A stretch of DNA of 39,072 bases, taken from assembly GCA_017397825.1 (NCBI GenBank), contig JAFQHT010000017.1, forward strand, positions 1 to 39,072. Direction: 5' to 3'. Positions 29,532 through 37,365 of the stretch are shown here, piece by piece. The notes beneath the pieces are model-generated. The model was not told the origin of the DNA. It searched no databases and worked only from the letters and a program-made list of their open reading frames with translations. Position 1 is the first letter of the stretch. Every line of letters starts with the position of its first letter. Position numbers and translations under genes: made by a program. This DNA comes from Bacillota bacterium (GTDB taxonomy: Bacteria; Bacillota; Clostridia; Peptostreptococcales; Anaerovoracaceae).

Positions 29532-30365
29532 ATGAACACATTTTTAATTCTGGCATTTCTGTTTTTTATAGGGTGCCTGCTTGGATGGGTACTGGAACTT
29601 TTTTACCGCAGATTCAACAAGTCTAATATAAGCAGGAATTGGGTGAACCCCGGATTTCTGGTAGGACCATACCTTCCTCTGTACGGCTTTGGTCTTTGTG
29701 CACTGTACCTGCTTGCCGGACTGGAAGGAACTCCTCTTATTGAAAATGTGACTGTGGGAAGCAAAATATTGTTATTCATAGTCATGGCTTTTGTCATGAC
29801 TTTGTTTGAATATATTGCAGGTGTAATCTTTATCAAAGGAATGAAGGTTCAGCTCTGGGATTATTCCAATGAAAAGTTTAATTTTCAGGGAATAATCTGC
29901 CTGAGATTCTCAGTTTACTGGGCGCTTCTGGGTGCAGTTTACTATTTCCTGATACATCCTCATATACTGGATGCGCTGCGGTGGTTTAATGCAAATCTGG
30001 CATTTTCCTTTGTAGTCGGAATGTTTTTCGGTGTGTTCATTGTGGATGTGGTGTATTCAATGGGTATAGTAACCAAAGTGCGTGCCTTTGCGGTGGAACA
30101 TCAGATACTGGTACGATACGAAGTGCTGCGCCAGCAGATAAAAGAAAATGCCGAAGAAAACAAAGAAAAAATCCATTGGTTTCTCAGATTTGCGTCGAAT
30201 ATGCAGCTTGGTGAACATCTGCATAGATACTGGGAACTTCAGAGAACTTTTGTGCCGGACCCTATCGGTGAACTGAAGGAAAAAGCAATGGAACACATTG
30301 AACAATACATAGAAGAAAACACGGAAAAATATGAAGAGTATATTGAAAAGCATAAAAATAACTGA
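29532..30365 (+). CDS. CmpB-type putative ABC transporter permease family membrane protein
   Basis: A 277-aa protein with four to five membrane segments and a long charged C-terminal helix. The N-terminal GCLLGWVLELFYRRF followed by NPGFLVGPYLPLYGFGL and the later VQLWDYSNEKFNFQGIICLRFS are the signature of a family annotated as putative ABC transporter permease, although no ABC ATPase is nearby and the transport role is unproven. The tail (about 235-277) is a Glu/Lys coiled-coil stretch. Its last 35 bases overlap the start of the P1 peptidase gene in another frame. Confidence 0.82.
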   Translation: MNTFLILAFLFFIGCLLGWVLELFYRRFNKSNISRNWVNPGFLVGPYLPLYGFGLCALYLLAGLEGTPLIENVTVGSKILLFIVMAFVMTLFEYIAGVIFIKGMKVQLWDYSNEKFNFQGIICLRFSVYWALLGAVYYFLIHPHILDALRWFNANLAFSFVVGMFFGVFIVDVVYSMGIVTKVRAFAVEHQILVRYEVLRQQIKENAEENKEKIHWFLRFASNMQLGEHLHRYWELQRTFVPDPIGELKEKAMEHIEQYIEENTEKYEEYIEKHKNN

Positions 30366-31350
30366 TATTGAAGGTGTGCGCATCGGAAATGCCCAGGACT
30401 ATGAGGCGATGACCGGGGCGACGGTAATCCTTCTGGGAAAGGATAACAGAGGCGGAATTGATATAAGCGGCGGAGGTCCTGCTTCAAGAGAAGCCCATCT
30501 TCTTGCACCACTTACAAACCCTCATGCAATCCATGCAATTGTGCTGTCAGGCGGATCGGCTTACGGGCTTGCTGCATCCACAGGTGTTATGGAATATCTC
30601 CGTGACAAGGGTATAGGCTACCCTGTAGCAGGTACTCTGATTCCGCTGGTGTGCCAGTCATGCATTTTTGATATGACATTCGGAACTCCGGGAAAATACC
30701 CTGATGCGGCTATGGGCTATGCTGCCTGTGTTGATGCAGAAAATGGCGGCGGTCCTGTATCCGGCATTGTTGGTGCAGGAACAGGCGCAGCAGTAGGTAA
30801 AGTCCGTGGCATATACCAGGGACAGAAATCAGGCATGGGCTACTGTGGTTTCCAGCTGGGAGAGCTTAAAGTTGCAGCGGTTGCAGTTGTCAATGCTCTT
30901 GGTGATGTGTATAATCCTGAAACCGGAGAAAAGCTGGCCGGAGTTTTAAATAAAGAACGTACAGAATTTCTCAGTGCTGAAGAAGAATTATACCGGCGCC
31001 AGATGGAAACGTGGGGAACTGCCGCTGCAGAAAAATCAGTTGAAGAGGTAGTGCAGCCCGGCTCCAATACTACTCTCTGTGCTGTAATTACCAATGCATC
31101 TTTCAGTCAGGCAGACATGAGCAAAGTTGCTTCCATGGCTCGTCCGGGACTTGGACGGTGTATCAGCCCTGTAGGGACTATGGCAGACGGTGATACAACA
31201 TATGCTTTCTCCATGGGTGATGTACAGGCTGACATCAATGTGGTCGGCACACTTGCTGCAAAAGCTGTTGCCGGAGCAATCTGTGATGCTGTCAGAAGCA
31301 GCCGGGGTCAGATGGATGATGAAGAATTTCTGAAAAAAATAAATATATGA
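30331..31350 (+). CDS. P1 family peptidase (DmpA/BapA-like N-terminal nucleophile aminopeptidase)
   Basis: A 339-aa member of the P1 (S58) family, self-cleaving aminopeptidases active on D- or beta-amino acid peptides. Family marks are ITDIEGVRIGNAQDYEAMTGATVIL, AIVLSGGSAYGLAASTGVMEYL, GIVGAGTGAAVGK and, before the C-terminal part, PGSNTTLCAVITNA. The Ser/Thr nucleophile created by self-cleavage should lie in GSNTT. The start codon is uncertain: ATG 30331 overlaps the preceding gene by 35 bases, while TTG 30343 would reduce the overlap; both have weak ribosome binding sites, so translation may depend on the upstream gene. Confidence 0.88.
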   Translation: MKSILKSIKITDIEGVRIGNAQDYEAMTGATVILLGKDNRGGIDISGGGPASREAHLLAPLTNPHAIHAIVLSGGSAYGLAASTGVMEYLRDKGIGYPVAGTLIPLVCQSCIFDMTFGTPGKYPDAAMGYAACVDAENGGGPVSGIVGAGTGAAVGKVRGIYQGQKSGMGYCGFQLGELKVAAVAVVNALGDVYNPETGEKLAGVLNKERTEFLSAEEELYRRQMETWGTAAAEKSVEEVVQPGSNTTLCAVITNASFSQADMSKVASMARPGLGRCISPVGTMADGDTTYAFSMGDVQADINVVGTLAAKAVAGAICDAVRSSRGQMDDEEFLKKINI

Positions 31351-31366
31351 GAACTTAAAAAAGAAA

Positions 31367-31402
31367 GAGGTCTGGGACGGTGTGTGTCTCAGACCTCTTT
31401 TG
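31367..31402. terminator. Bidirectional terminator between P1 peptidase and lipoprotein genes
   Basis: A 12-bp stem (GAGGTCTGGGAC / GTCTCAGACCTC, one G-U pair) with a 7-nt loop. Four T follow on the plus strand and a TTTCTTT tract on the minus strand. Confidence 0.85.
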
Positions 31403-31411
31403 TTATTTACA

Positions 31412-32329
31412 TTAGTGGCCTTGCTGAATCATGTAGCAAGTTATAGCGTCTTCATCAAAGGTGAAATAAATAATCTGGTTCTTTGCAGTGGCTTCCTGAT
31501 AGATACTGTAGTATGTACCGTTTACCACGCTGGAACCGGATACCAGAGCATCTTTACGGCTGTTGATAACTTTTGTATGTTCATTATCAGTGCCTGGATC
31601 AATGACAACGGTAAGTTCCAGTGCATTTTCTGCATTGATAAATGCGTCATAAGGCCGTTCATCAGTTGTGTAGACAGTATCATAGGAAATACTGATTTCC
31701 GAGCTTCCTGTTGAATTGCCTGCAGCATCAGTTTTTTCAACGTACACAGACTGCAGCAGGAGAGTATCTGCATTGAAAGACAGCTGATAATTGTGCTTAT
31801 GCTGTGAACCATTGCTGTTGTAGTCTTTGATGTAATTTACACAGTAAGAGCCTTCATTTTCCGCAACGGCACCATCAATAGTGCCGCCTCCGAGAAGTAC
31901 GGTACTGTACTGAATTACTGCCTCATCAGGATTTTTTTCAGCGGCGATGTCAAGATGATATTCTTTTCTGCCGTTGTCACCATAGAAAATGTAGTAAGAA
32001 GCGCCATTAACAGTGTCACATGCCAGTGCAGGGTTTTCGCCCACATAAACATCAGTACTGTAAAGAAGGCTGCCATCTTCTGCTTTGCTGAAGTATTCGT
32101 AAACAGTGTTCTGTGAATTACCTGCAGCATCAAAGGATTCGGTAGTAATCAGCATGGTGTCGTGTTGCTCAAAAACTTTTTCCAGAGCATTTGCAGCAAA
32201 GAGTTCATCTGCAGTCATTCCGCTTTCAGGAAGGTCTGTCTGTGCAGGGTCACCCTGTTCCTGGCTGCACCCTGTGAATACGGCCAGAACAAGAACAGAT
32301 ATTAATAATAATGTCAGAATTTTTTTCAA
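31412..32329 (-). CDS. Putative lipoprotein of unknown function
   Basis: A 305-aa secreted lipoprotein. The signal has a hydrophobic core and a lipobox VFTGC near Cys20. The mature part is acidic and appears beta-rich, with repeated strand-like pieces (TVYEYFSKAEDGSLLYS, VNGASYYIFYGDNG, KHNYQLSFNADTLLLQSVYVE), resembling outer-surface LolA/LppX-like folds by pattern only. No named family is recognised. The start is TTG 32329 after GGAGG. It lies 29 bp behind serA on the same strand, so it is probably read from the serA promoter; a functional link to serine synthesis is not evident. Confidence 0.75.
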   Translation of the reverse strand: MKKILTLLLISVLVLAVFTGCSQEQGDPAQTDLPESGMTADELFAANALEKVFEQHDTMLITTESFDAAGNSQNTVYEYFSKAEDGSLLYSTDVYVGENPALACDTVNGASYYIFYGDNGRKEYHLDIAAEKNPDEAVIQYSTVLLGGGTIDGAVAENEGSYCVNYIKDYNSNGSQHKHNYQLSFNADTLLLQSVYVEKTDAAGNSTGSSEISISYDTVYTTDERPYDAFINAENALELTVVIDPGTDNEHTKVINSRKDALVSGSSVVNGTYYSIYQEATAKNQIIYFTFDEDAITCYMIQQGH

Positions 32330-32358
32330 TGTAATTGCCTCCGTATGTACGTTTCAGA

Positions 32359-33507
32359 TTATTTTTCGATAATTCTTACAGAAATCACTTTTGCTCCGCT
32401 TTCGCCGCCGACAACAAGAGGCTGAATGTCGCTTACAGGTGTTTCAGCCAGTACATATGCGACACCATCTTCTCTGCGCACTGCAGCAACCTTTGTTACC
32501 TGAATTTCTGCAGAAGAAAGGAATTCAAGAACAGCAGTAGCAGGATCGTCAAAATCTTTTACGATAAATGCAATTCGGCTTCCCTGTTCCAGAGGTCCCA
32601 TATCAATTTTAGGGAAGTTCACAGAGTTGATGATATTTCCGTTTTCGAAGAAATTACGCATCTGCATAACAGCCATCACTGCACAGTTGTCTTCAGCTTC
32701 TTCTGTGGATGCTCCGAGGTGTGGAAGAAGGATAACTTTGTCACGGTCTACAAGGTTATCGTTAGGGAAGTCAGTCACATACTGAGCGATTTTGCCTGTT
32801 TCAAGAGCAACTGCAAGGTCCATATCGTTTACGAGCTTGTCTCTTGAGAAGTTGAGGAGAACAGCTCCGTCTTTCATTGCTTCGAACATTTCCTTGTTGA
32901 GCATACCCTTTGTGGAGTCAGTTGCAGGAAGATGAAGTGTTACGAAGTCACAGAGCTCCAGCATTTCCTTAAGATCTGTGTAAATACTGATTCCTTCACC
33001 GCCGGAAACATAGTATGGGTCATAACCTGCGATTTCCATGCCCAGAGCCCTTGCTGATGCAGCTACTTTACGGCCGATAGCACCAAGGCCGATGATGCCT
33101 AAAGTTTTGCCTGCGATTTCATGACCGGCGAATTGGGACTTGCCTTTTTCAACCTGCTTGCTTACGTTTTCTTTTAAACATTCAGCCCAGTCAAGTGCAG
33201 GGTGGATGTTTCTCGCTGCAAGGAAAAGTCCGCAGATTACAAGTTCTTTAACTGCGTTGGCATTGGCACCGGGAGTGTTGAAAACAACGATACCGCTCTG
33301 TGCACATCTGTCCAGCGGAATGTTATTTACACCTGCGCCGGCTCTTGCAACAGCCTTGAGCTTTTCAGAAAATTCCATCTCAAGCATGTCCTGGCTTCTT
33401 ACAAGAATTCCGTTTGCTTTTTCGATTTCTTCTGTGATTATATATTCCTCGTTGAGGCGTGCTAAACCTACAGGAGAGATTTTGTTTAAAGTTGCAATCT
33501 GATACAT
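32359..33507 (-). CDS. serA: D-3-phosphoglycerate dehydrogenase with ACT domain
   Basis: A 382-aa NAD-dependent dehydrogenase that oxidises 3-phosphoglycerate, the first step of serine synthesis. The NAD-binding GKTLGIIGLGAIGRKVAASARALGM and the catalytic histidine in LLPHLGASTEEAEDNC are clear. The last 75 residues look like an ACT domain (RIAFIVKDFDDPATAVLEFL), giving likely serine feedback. This is shorter than the 530-aa type with an extra domain. It is divergent from serC, and both starts are served by overlapping mirrored promoters. The start has a strong GGAGG site. Confidence 0.93.
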   Translation of the reverse strand: MYQIATLNKISPVGLARLNEEYIITEEIEKANGILVRSQDMLEMEFSEKLKAVARAGAGVNNIPLDRCAQSGIVVFNTPGANANAVKELVICGLFLAARNIHPALDWAECLKENVSKQVEKGKSQFAGHEIAGKTLGIIGLGAIGRKVAASARALGMEIAGYDPYYVSGGEGISIYTDLKEMLELCDFVTLHLPATDSTKGMLNKEMFEAMKDGAVLLNFSRDKLVNDMDLAVALETGKIAQYVTDFPNDNLVDRDKVILLPHLGASTEEAEDNCAVMAVMQMRNFFENGNIINSVNFPKIDMGPLEQGSRIAFIVKDFDDPATAVLEFLSSAEIQVTKVAAVRREDGVAYVLAETPVSDIQPLVVGGESGAKVISVRIIEK

Positions 33508-33583
33508 TATGTTATACCTCCGTTAATGGTTTTTGTTGTGAATTTTAAATGTTTTTTAAGAAAAAATTAATCCCATACAAGGT

Positions 33584-33612
33584 AGTATATCACTTTACGA
33601 AATTCCGGTAAA
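33584..33612 (-). promoter_or_regulatory. Sigma-A promoter of serA, overlapping that of serC
   Basis: On the minus strand TTTACC (33607-33612), 17-bp spacer, TATACT (33584-33589). It overlaps the serC promoter almost completely, so only one polymerase can bind at a time. Confidence 0.7.
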
Positions 33613-33620
33613 GTGGTATA
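33586..33620. promoter_or_regulatory. Dyad shared by the serA and serC promoters
   Basis: Arms TATATCACTTTAC (33586-33598) and GTAAAGTGGTATA (33608-33620) match at twelve of thirteen positions around a 9-bp centre. The symmetry arises from the two mirrored promoters and could also be read by a regulator. Confidence 0.65.
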
Positions 33621-33622
33621 CT
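33594..33622 (+). promoter_or_regulatory. Sigma-A promoter of serC
   Basis: TTTACG (33594-33599), 17-bp spacer, TATACT (33617-33622) with a TG at 33614-33615. Predicted leader about 27 nt. Confidence 0.7.
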
Positions 33623-33655
33623 AACATCAAATTAAATTTTTTACGGAGGAGAGAA

Positions 33656-34744
33656 ATGACTAAATATAATCGTGTGTATAATTTTTCTGCAGGCCCATCA
33701 ATGCTGCCGGTAGAAGTTCTTGAAAATGTTCAGAAGGAGTTATTAAACTATAACGGAAGCGGCCAGTCTGTAATGGAAATGAGCCACCGTTCCAAGGATT
33801 TCCAGAAGATTATCGACGATGCGGAAGCTAATCTGAGAGAACTTATGAATATCCCTGAAAACTACAAAGTATTATTCCTTCAGGGCGGCGGCACACTGCA
33901 GTTCTCAATGGTACCTTTAAATCTGCTGAGAAGCAGCAAGAAGGCTGATTATGTGGTAACAGGCACATGGGCAAAGAAAGCATATAAGGAAGCAGCTAAG
34001 TTCGGCGACATCAAAGTTATTGCGTCTTCTGAAGCTGATACTTTCACATGGGTTCCTAAAATCACAAAGGAAGACATCAGACCTGACGCTGACTATGTAT
34101 ATATCACAACAAACAACACAATTTACGGAACCAAGTATAATTATATCCCTGAAACAGGTGATATTCCTCTTGTTGCGGACATGTCATCCAATATTCTTTC
34201 TGAAGAACTGGATGTGAGCAAGTTCGGCATGATCTGGGCCGGTGCTCAGAAAAACGTAGCACCAGCAGGCGTTACTATCGTAATTATCCGCGAAGATCTC
34301 ATCGGTCACGCACCTGCTGAAATCCCTACATATCTTGATTACAAGATTCACGATGAAAACGGTTCCATGTACAACACACCACCTTGCTTCTCAATTTATG
34401 TTGCAGGGGAAGTTTTCAAGTATCTCAAGAGCATCGGCGGCATTAAGGAAATGGAACGCCGCAATGTTGAAAAGGCTCAGATGCTTTATGATTATATCGA
34501 CCAGAGCAAGATGTTCAGCTGTCCTGTTGCAAAGGAAGACCGCTCACTTATGAACGTAGTTTTCGTAACAGGAAATGCTGATCTTGATAAGAAGTTTGTG
34601 GCTGAAGCCAAGGAAGCAGGTCTTGTGAATCTGGCAGGACACCGCTCCATCGGAGGCATGAGAGCAAGTATTTACAACGCTATGCCAAAAGAAGGGGTAG
34701 AAGCTTTAATTGACTTCATGAAAAAATTTGAGGAGAATAATTAA
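33656..34744 (+). CDS. serC: Phosphoserine aminotransferase
   Basis: A 362-aa PLP enzyme that converts 3-phosphohydroxypyruvate to phosphoserine, the step after SerA. Family marks are YNFSAGPSMLPVEVL at the N-terminus, SHRSKDFQKIIDDAE, LFLQGGGTLQFSMVPLNLL, the catalytic lysine in WAGAQKNVAPAGVT, and HRSIGGMRASIYNAMP at the C-terminus. It is paired with serA by divergent overlapping promoters. The phosphoglycerate mutase start overlaps its stop (TAATG). No serB is seen in the window. Confidence 0.96.
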   Translation: MTKYNRVYNFSAGPSMLPVEVLENVQKELLNYNGSGQSVMEMSHRSKDFQKIIDDAEANLRELMNIPENYKVLFLQGGGTLQFSMVPLNLLRSSKKADYVVTGTWAKKAYKEAAKFGDIKVIASSEADTFTWVPKITKEDIRPDADYVYITTNNTIYGTKYNYIPETGDIPLVADMSSNILSEELDVSKFGMIWAGAQKNVAPAGVTIVIIREDLIGHAPAEIPTYLDYKIHDENGSMYNTPPCFSIYVAGEVFKYLKSIGGIKEMERRNVEKAQMLYDYIDQSKMFSCPVAKEDRSLMNVVFVTGNADLDKKFVAEAKEAGLVNLAGHRSIGGMRASIYNAMPKEGVEALIDFMKKFEENN

Positions 34745-35976
34745 TGAAATACCTGATAGTAGTGCCTGACGGGTCAGCAGATGACCCGATTGCCTCTTTA
34801 GGAGGAAAGACACCACTGGAAGCTGCCAATCTTTCTTTTATTGACAGTCTGGCTGCCAGAGGAGAAATCGGAAGCTGCAGAACAGTACCCCAGGGAATAA
34901 ACCCGGGCAGCGATTCTGCAAACCTTTCTGTTATGGGTTATGACCCGCGTAAATATCTGACCGGCCGTTCACCGCTGGAGGCAGGCTCCATAGGAATCAA
35001 TATGGCTGAGGATGATATTTCTTTCAGGGTAAACCTGATTACCATTGACCCGGCAGGGGCTTCGGAATACGAAGATTTCATCATACGCGATCATTCTTCC
35101 GGGGATATCTCCCAGGAAGAAGCGGACGAACTTGCCCGCACTATGGCTGATGTCTTCAACGAAAAGGATATGACAATTTATCCGGGGACAGGATATCGCC
35201 TCTGCATGATTGCAAACCGCAGACATCCTAACGGACATACTGATTACAAGTGTATTCCGCCACATGACATTCTTGACCGCAGAGCAGGTGATTATCTGCC
35301 GCAGGGAAAGGGTGCTGAAAAGTTTATTGATATGATGAAAAAGAGTTTTGATATTCTTGATAATCATCCTGTCAATCAGGCACGTGCTGCCAGAGGACTC
35401 AATAAAGCCAACAGCCTGTGGATCTGGGGTGAAGGTACACGCCCTATGCTGCCTCTTTTTAAAGAAAAGTACGGCGTGGAAGGAACTGTTATTTCTGCAG
35501 TGGACCTTATCAAAGGTATAGGAATTTTTGCGGGGATGGAAGTTCCTGCGGTAAAAGGTGCTACAGGCAACAAGCATACAGATTTTGAGGCAAAGGTTCA
35601 GGCGGCAATCAATGCTTACGAAAACGGTAGGGATTTTGTGTACATGCACATTGAAGGAACTGATGAGTGTTCACATATGGGCGACCTTGAGGGAAAAATC
35701 AAGTGTGCTGAGGACGTTGACAGAAGAGTTGTGAAACCTCTTTATGAATATCTTAAGAACACCGGAGAAGATTTTAAAATCCTGATAATTCCTGATCACA
35801 GGACACCTATGGCAATAAGAACTCACAGCAGCGATCCTGTGCCTTATGTAATTTACGACAGCCGCAGGGAAACGGAACCTGATATTTCAAAGCAGTTCAA
35901 CGAAAAAGCTGCTCTGGCATCAGGAAACCATTGCGAAGATGGGTATAAGCTTGCTGATTACTTCTTCGGAAAGTAA
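34744..35976 (+). CDS. Cofactor-independent phosphoglycerate mutase (ApgM-like)
   Basis: A 410-aa member of the alkaline-phosphatase-like cofactor-independent phosphoglycerate mutase family (archaeal-type ApgM branch), interconverting 2- and 3-phosphoglycerate. The first metal motif VVPDGSADDP, the nucleophile serine in GSDSANLSVMGYDP, HTDFEAKVQAA, and the metal-binding HIEGTDECSHMGD and IIPDHRTP are visible. Some members act as homoserine kinase-like enzymes, so another phosphotransfer role is not excluded. It is coupled to serC, and the product 3-phosphoglycerate feeds SerA, which makes the location meaningful. Confidence 0.88.
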   Translation: MKYLIVVPDGSADDPIASLGGKTPLEAANLSFIDSLAARGEIGSCRTVPQGINPGSDSANLSVMGYDPRKYLTGRSPLEAGSIGINMAEDDISFRVNLITIDPAGASEYEDFIIRDHSSGDISQEEADELARTMADVFNEKDMTIYPGTGYRLCMIANRRHPNGHTDYKCIPPHDILDRRAGDYLPQGKGAEKFIDMMKKSFDILDNHPVNQARAARGLNKANSLWIWGEGTRPMLPLFKEKYGVEGTVISAVDLIKGIGIFAGMEVPAVKGATGNKHTDFEAKVQAAINAYENGRDFVYMHIEGTDECSHMGDLEGKIKCAEDVDRRVVKPLYEYLKNTGEDFKILIIPDHRTPMAIRTHSSDPVPYVIYDSRRETEPDISKQFNEKAALASGNHCEDGYKLADYFFGK

Positions 35977-36009
35977 GAGGCATTGATATATTAAAAAAGT
36001 GGGTAAAGT

Positions 36010-37365
36010 ATGAAAAGATTTTTAAAACTATTTCTGACAATTTCAATGGTAGTTACCCTGATGGCCGGAACTGCCGGAACCGCTCTGGCTGCATCAGGTC
36101 CTGATGTTGAAGGAACCGGTGCCATTGTTTACTGTGCCACAACTGACGAGGTAATCTGGGAAAAGAATTCCAATAAGCAGTACAATCTGGCCAGTATCAC
36201 CAAACTGATGACCTGTCTGATTGCAGTTGAGGAACTTGGACTGGACACCGTAGTTACCGTTGATAAAGAAGCGACCAATGTAAAAAAATATGAGTCAGTA
36301 GTTTACGAAGGCGAAGAAATCACAGTTGAAAACCTGCTTTATGAAGCCCTTCTTGTTTCTGCCAACGATGCTGCCAAGGCTCTTGCCATTGCAGTTTCGG
36401 GAAGCGAAGAGGAATTTGCCAAGCTGATGAATGAACGTGCTGCACAGATTGGTTGTACCAAGACTAACTTTATCACGGCCAGCGGTGTGTGGATTCAGAG
36501 CGGGCATGGTTCTACAGCAAAGGATGTGGCACTTATTGCAGCGGAAGCTTTAAAAAACGATGATATCCGGAGAATTGCAGGAACTGTTGAGTATACAGTA
36601 CCTCCTACCAATAAAAATAAAGAAGAACGTGAACTGGAAAGTTCCAATCTTTTTCTTGCCGGCGGAGAAGCTGAATGGTGGGGACAGAAATTCCCTGTGG
36701 AACCTTTTGAAGGGGTTTTCGGCGGAAAAACTGGAACTACCAACAAGAATAAAGCCACTATGGTAGTGGGCTGCGATTTTGACGGACTTGAAGTATATGT
36801 TGTAACGCTTAATTCAATTCCTGAAAAACGTTACGCTGATATCAAAAAACTTCTTGATTATGCCAAAGAAAATGTCCAGAGATACGATGCCTTCAAAAAA
36901 GGCGACATTTTTGAAGAGGGCAGTCTGCTTTATGGCGCAACCAACAAAGTGGCCGGTATGGCTGCTGAAGATGGAATTATCAATCTGCCTGAAGGGGCTT
37001 CAGCTTCACTCGTAACTACAAAGGCAGTTTACGATGAGGAACTGAGAGCGCCGATTACCAAAGGTCAGGTGATTGGCCGTCTTGATATTTACATGGCTGA
37101 TGAAATCGTACGTACACTGGATATGGTTGCATCTGAAGATGTTGAAGAGGGATGGTTTTTATCCAAGTGGGGAATTACTAATCTCCAGACACTGGTTATT
37201 ATCGGTGCAGCAGTGCTGGTAATCGGCCTTATTGTAATGATTTTTGTGCTTCGTGCAATTAATAAGAAAAAAAGAGAAGAAGCAAGAAAAGCACGACTCA
37301 GAAGAATGGTGCTCAAACAGATGGAGCAGGATTTAGATCACAGACAAAGGAACTGGCCATACTGA
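36010..37365 (+). CDS. D-alanyl-D-alanine carboxypeptidase (DacF-like, class C PBP5 family)
   Basis: A 451-aa penicillin-binding D,D-carboxypeptidase trimming the pentapeptide of peptidoglycan. A signal peptide (1-28, cleavage after ALAA) precedes the catalytic motifs SXXK (S62-I-T-K65), SXN (S117-A-N119) and KTG (about 240). The beta-rich domain after about 275 is followed by one C-terminal transmembrane segment (about 395-418) instead of the usual amphipathic helix. A basic cytoplasmic tail of about 30 residues (KKKREEARKARLRRM) ends the protein. It follows the mutase gene by 33 bp and overlaps the uvrC start by one base. Confidence 0.9.
   Translation: MKRFLKLFLTISMVVTLMAGTAGTALAASGPDVEGTGAIVYCATTDEVIWEKNSNKQYNLASITKLMTCLIAVEELGLDTVVTVDKEATNVKKYESVVYEGEEITVENLLYEALLVSANDAAKALAIAVSGSEEEFAKLMNERAAQIGCTKTNFITASGVWIQSGHGSTAKDVALIAAEALKNDDIRRIAGTVEYTVPPTNKNKEERELESSNLFLAGGEAEWWGQKFPVEPFEGVFGGKTGTTNKNKATMVVGCDFDGLEVYVVTLNSIPEKRYADIKKLLDYAKENVQRYDAFKKGDIFEEGSLLYGATNKVAGMAAEDGIINLPEGASASLVTTKAVYDEELRAPITKGQVIGRLDIYMADEIVRTLDMVASEDVEEGWFLSKWGITNLQTLVIIGAAVLVIGLIVMIFVLRAINKKKREEARKARLRRMVLKQMEQDLDHRQRNWPY

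Noticed and set aside
31382-31714. Plus-strand frame of 110 residues opposite the lipoprotein gene.
   Set aside because: It begins in the terminator and is a shadow of the minus-strand lipoprotein gene, which has a signal peptide and GGAGG site.
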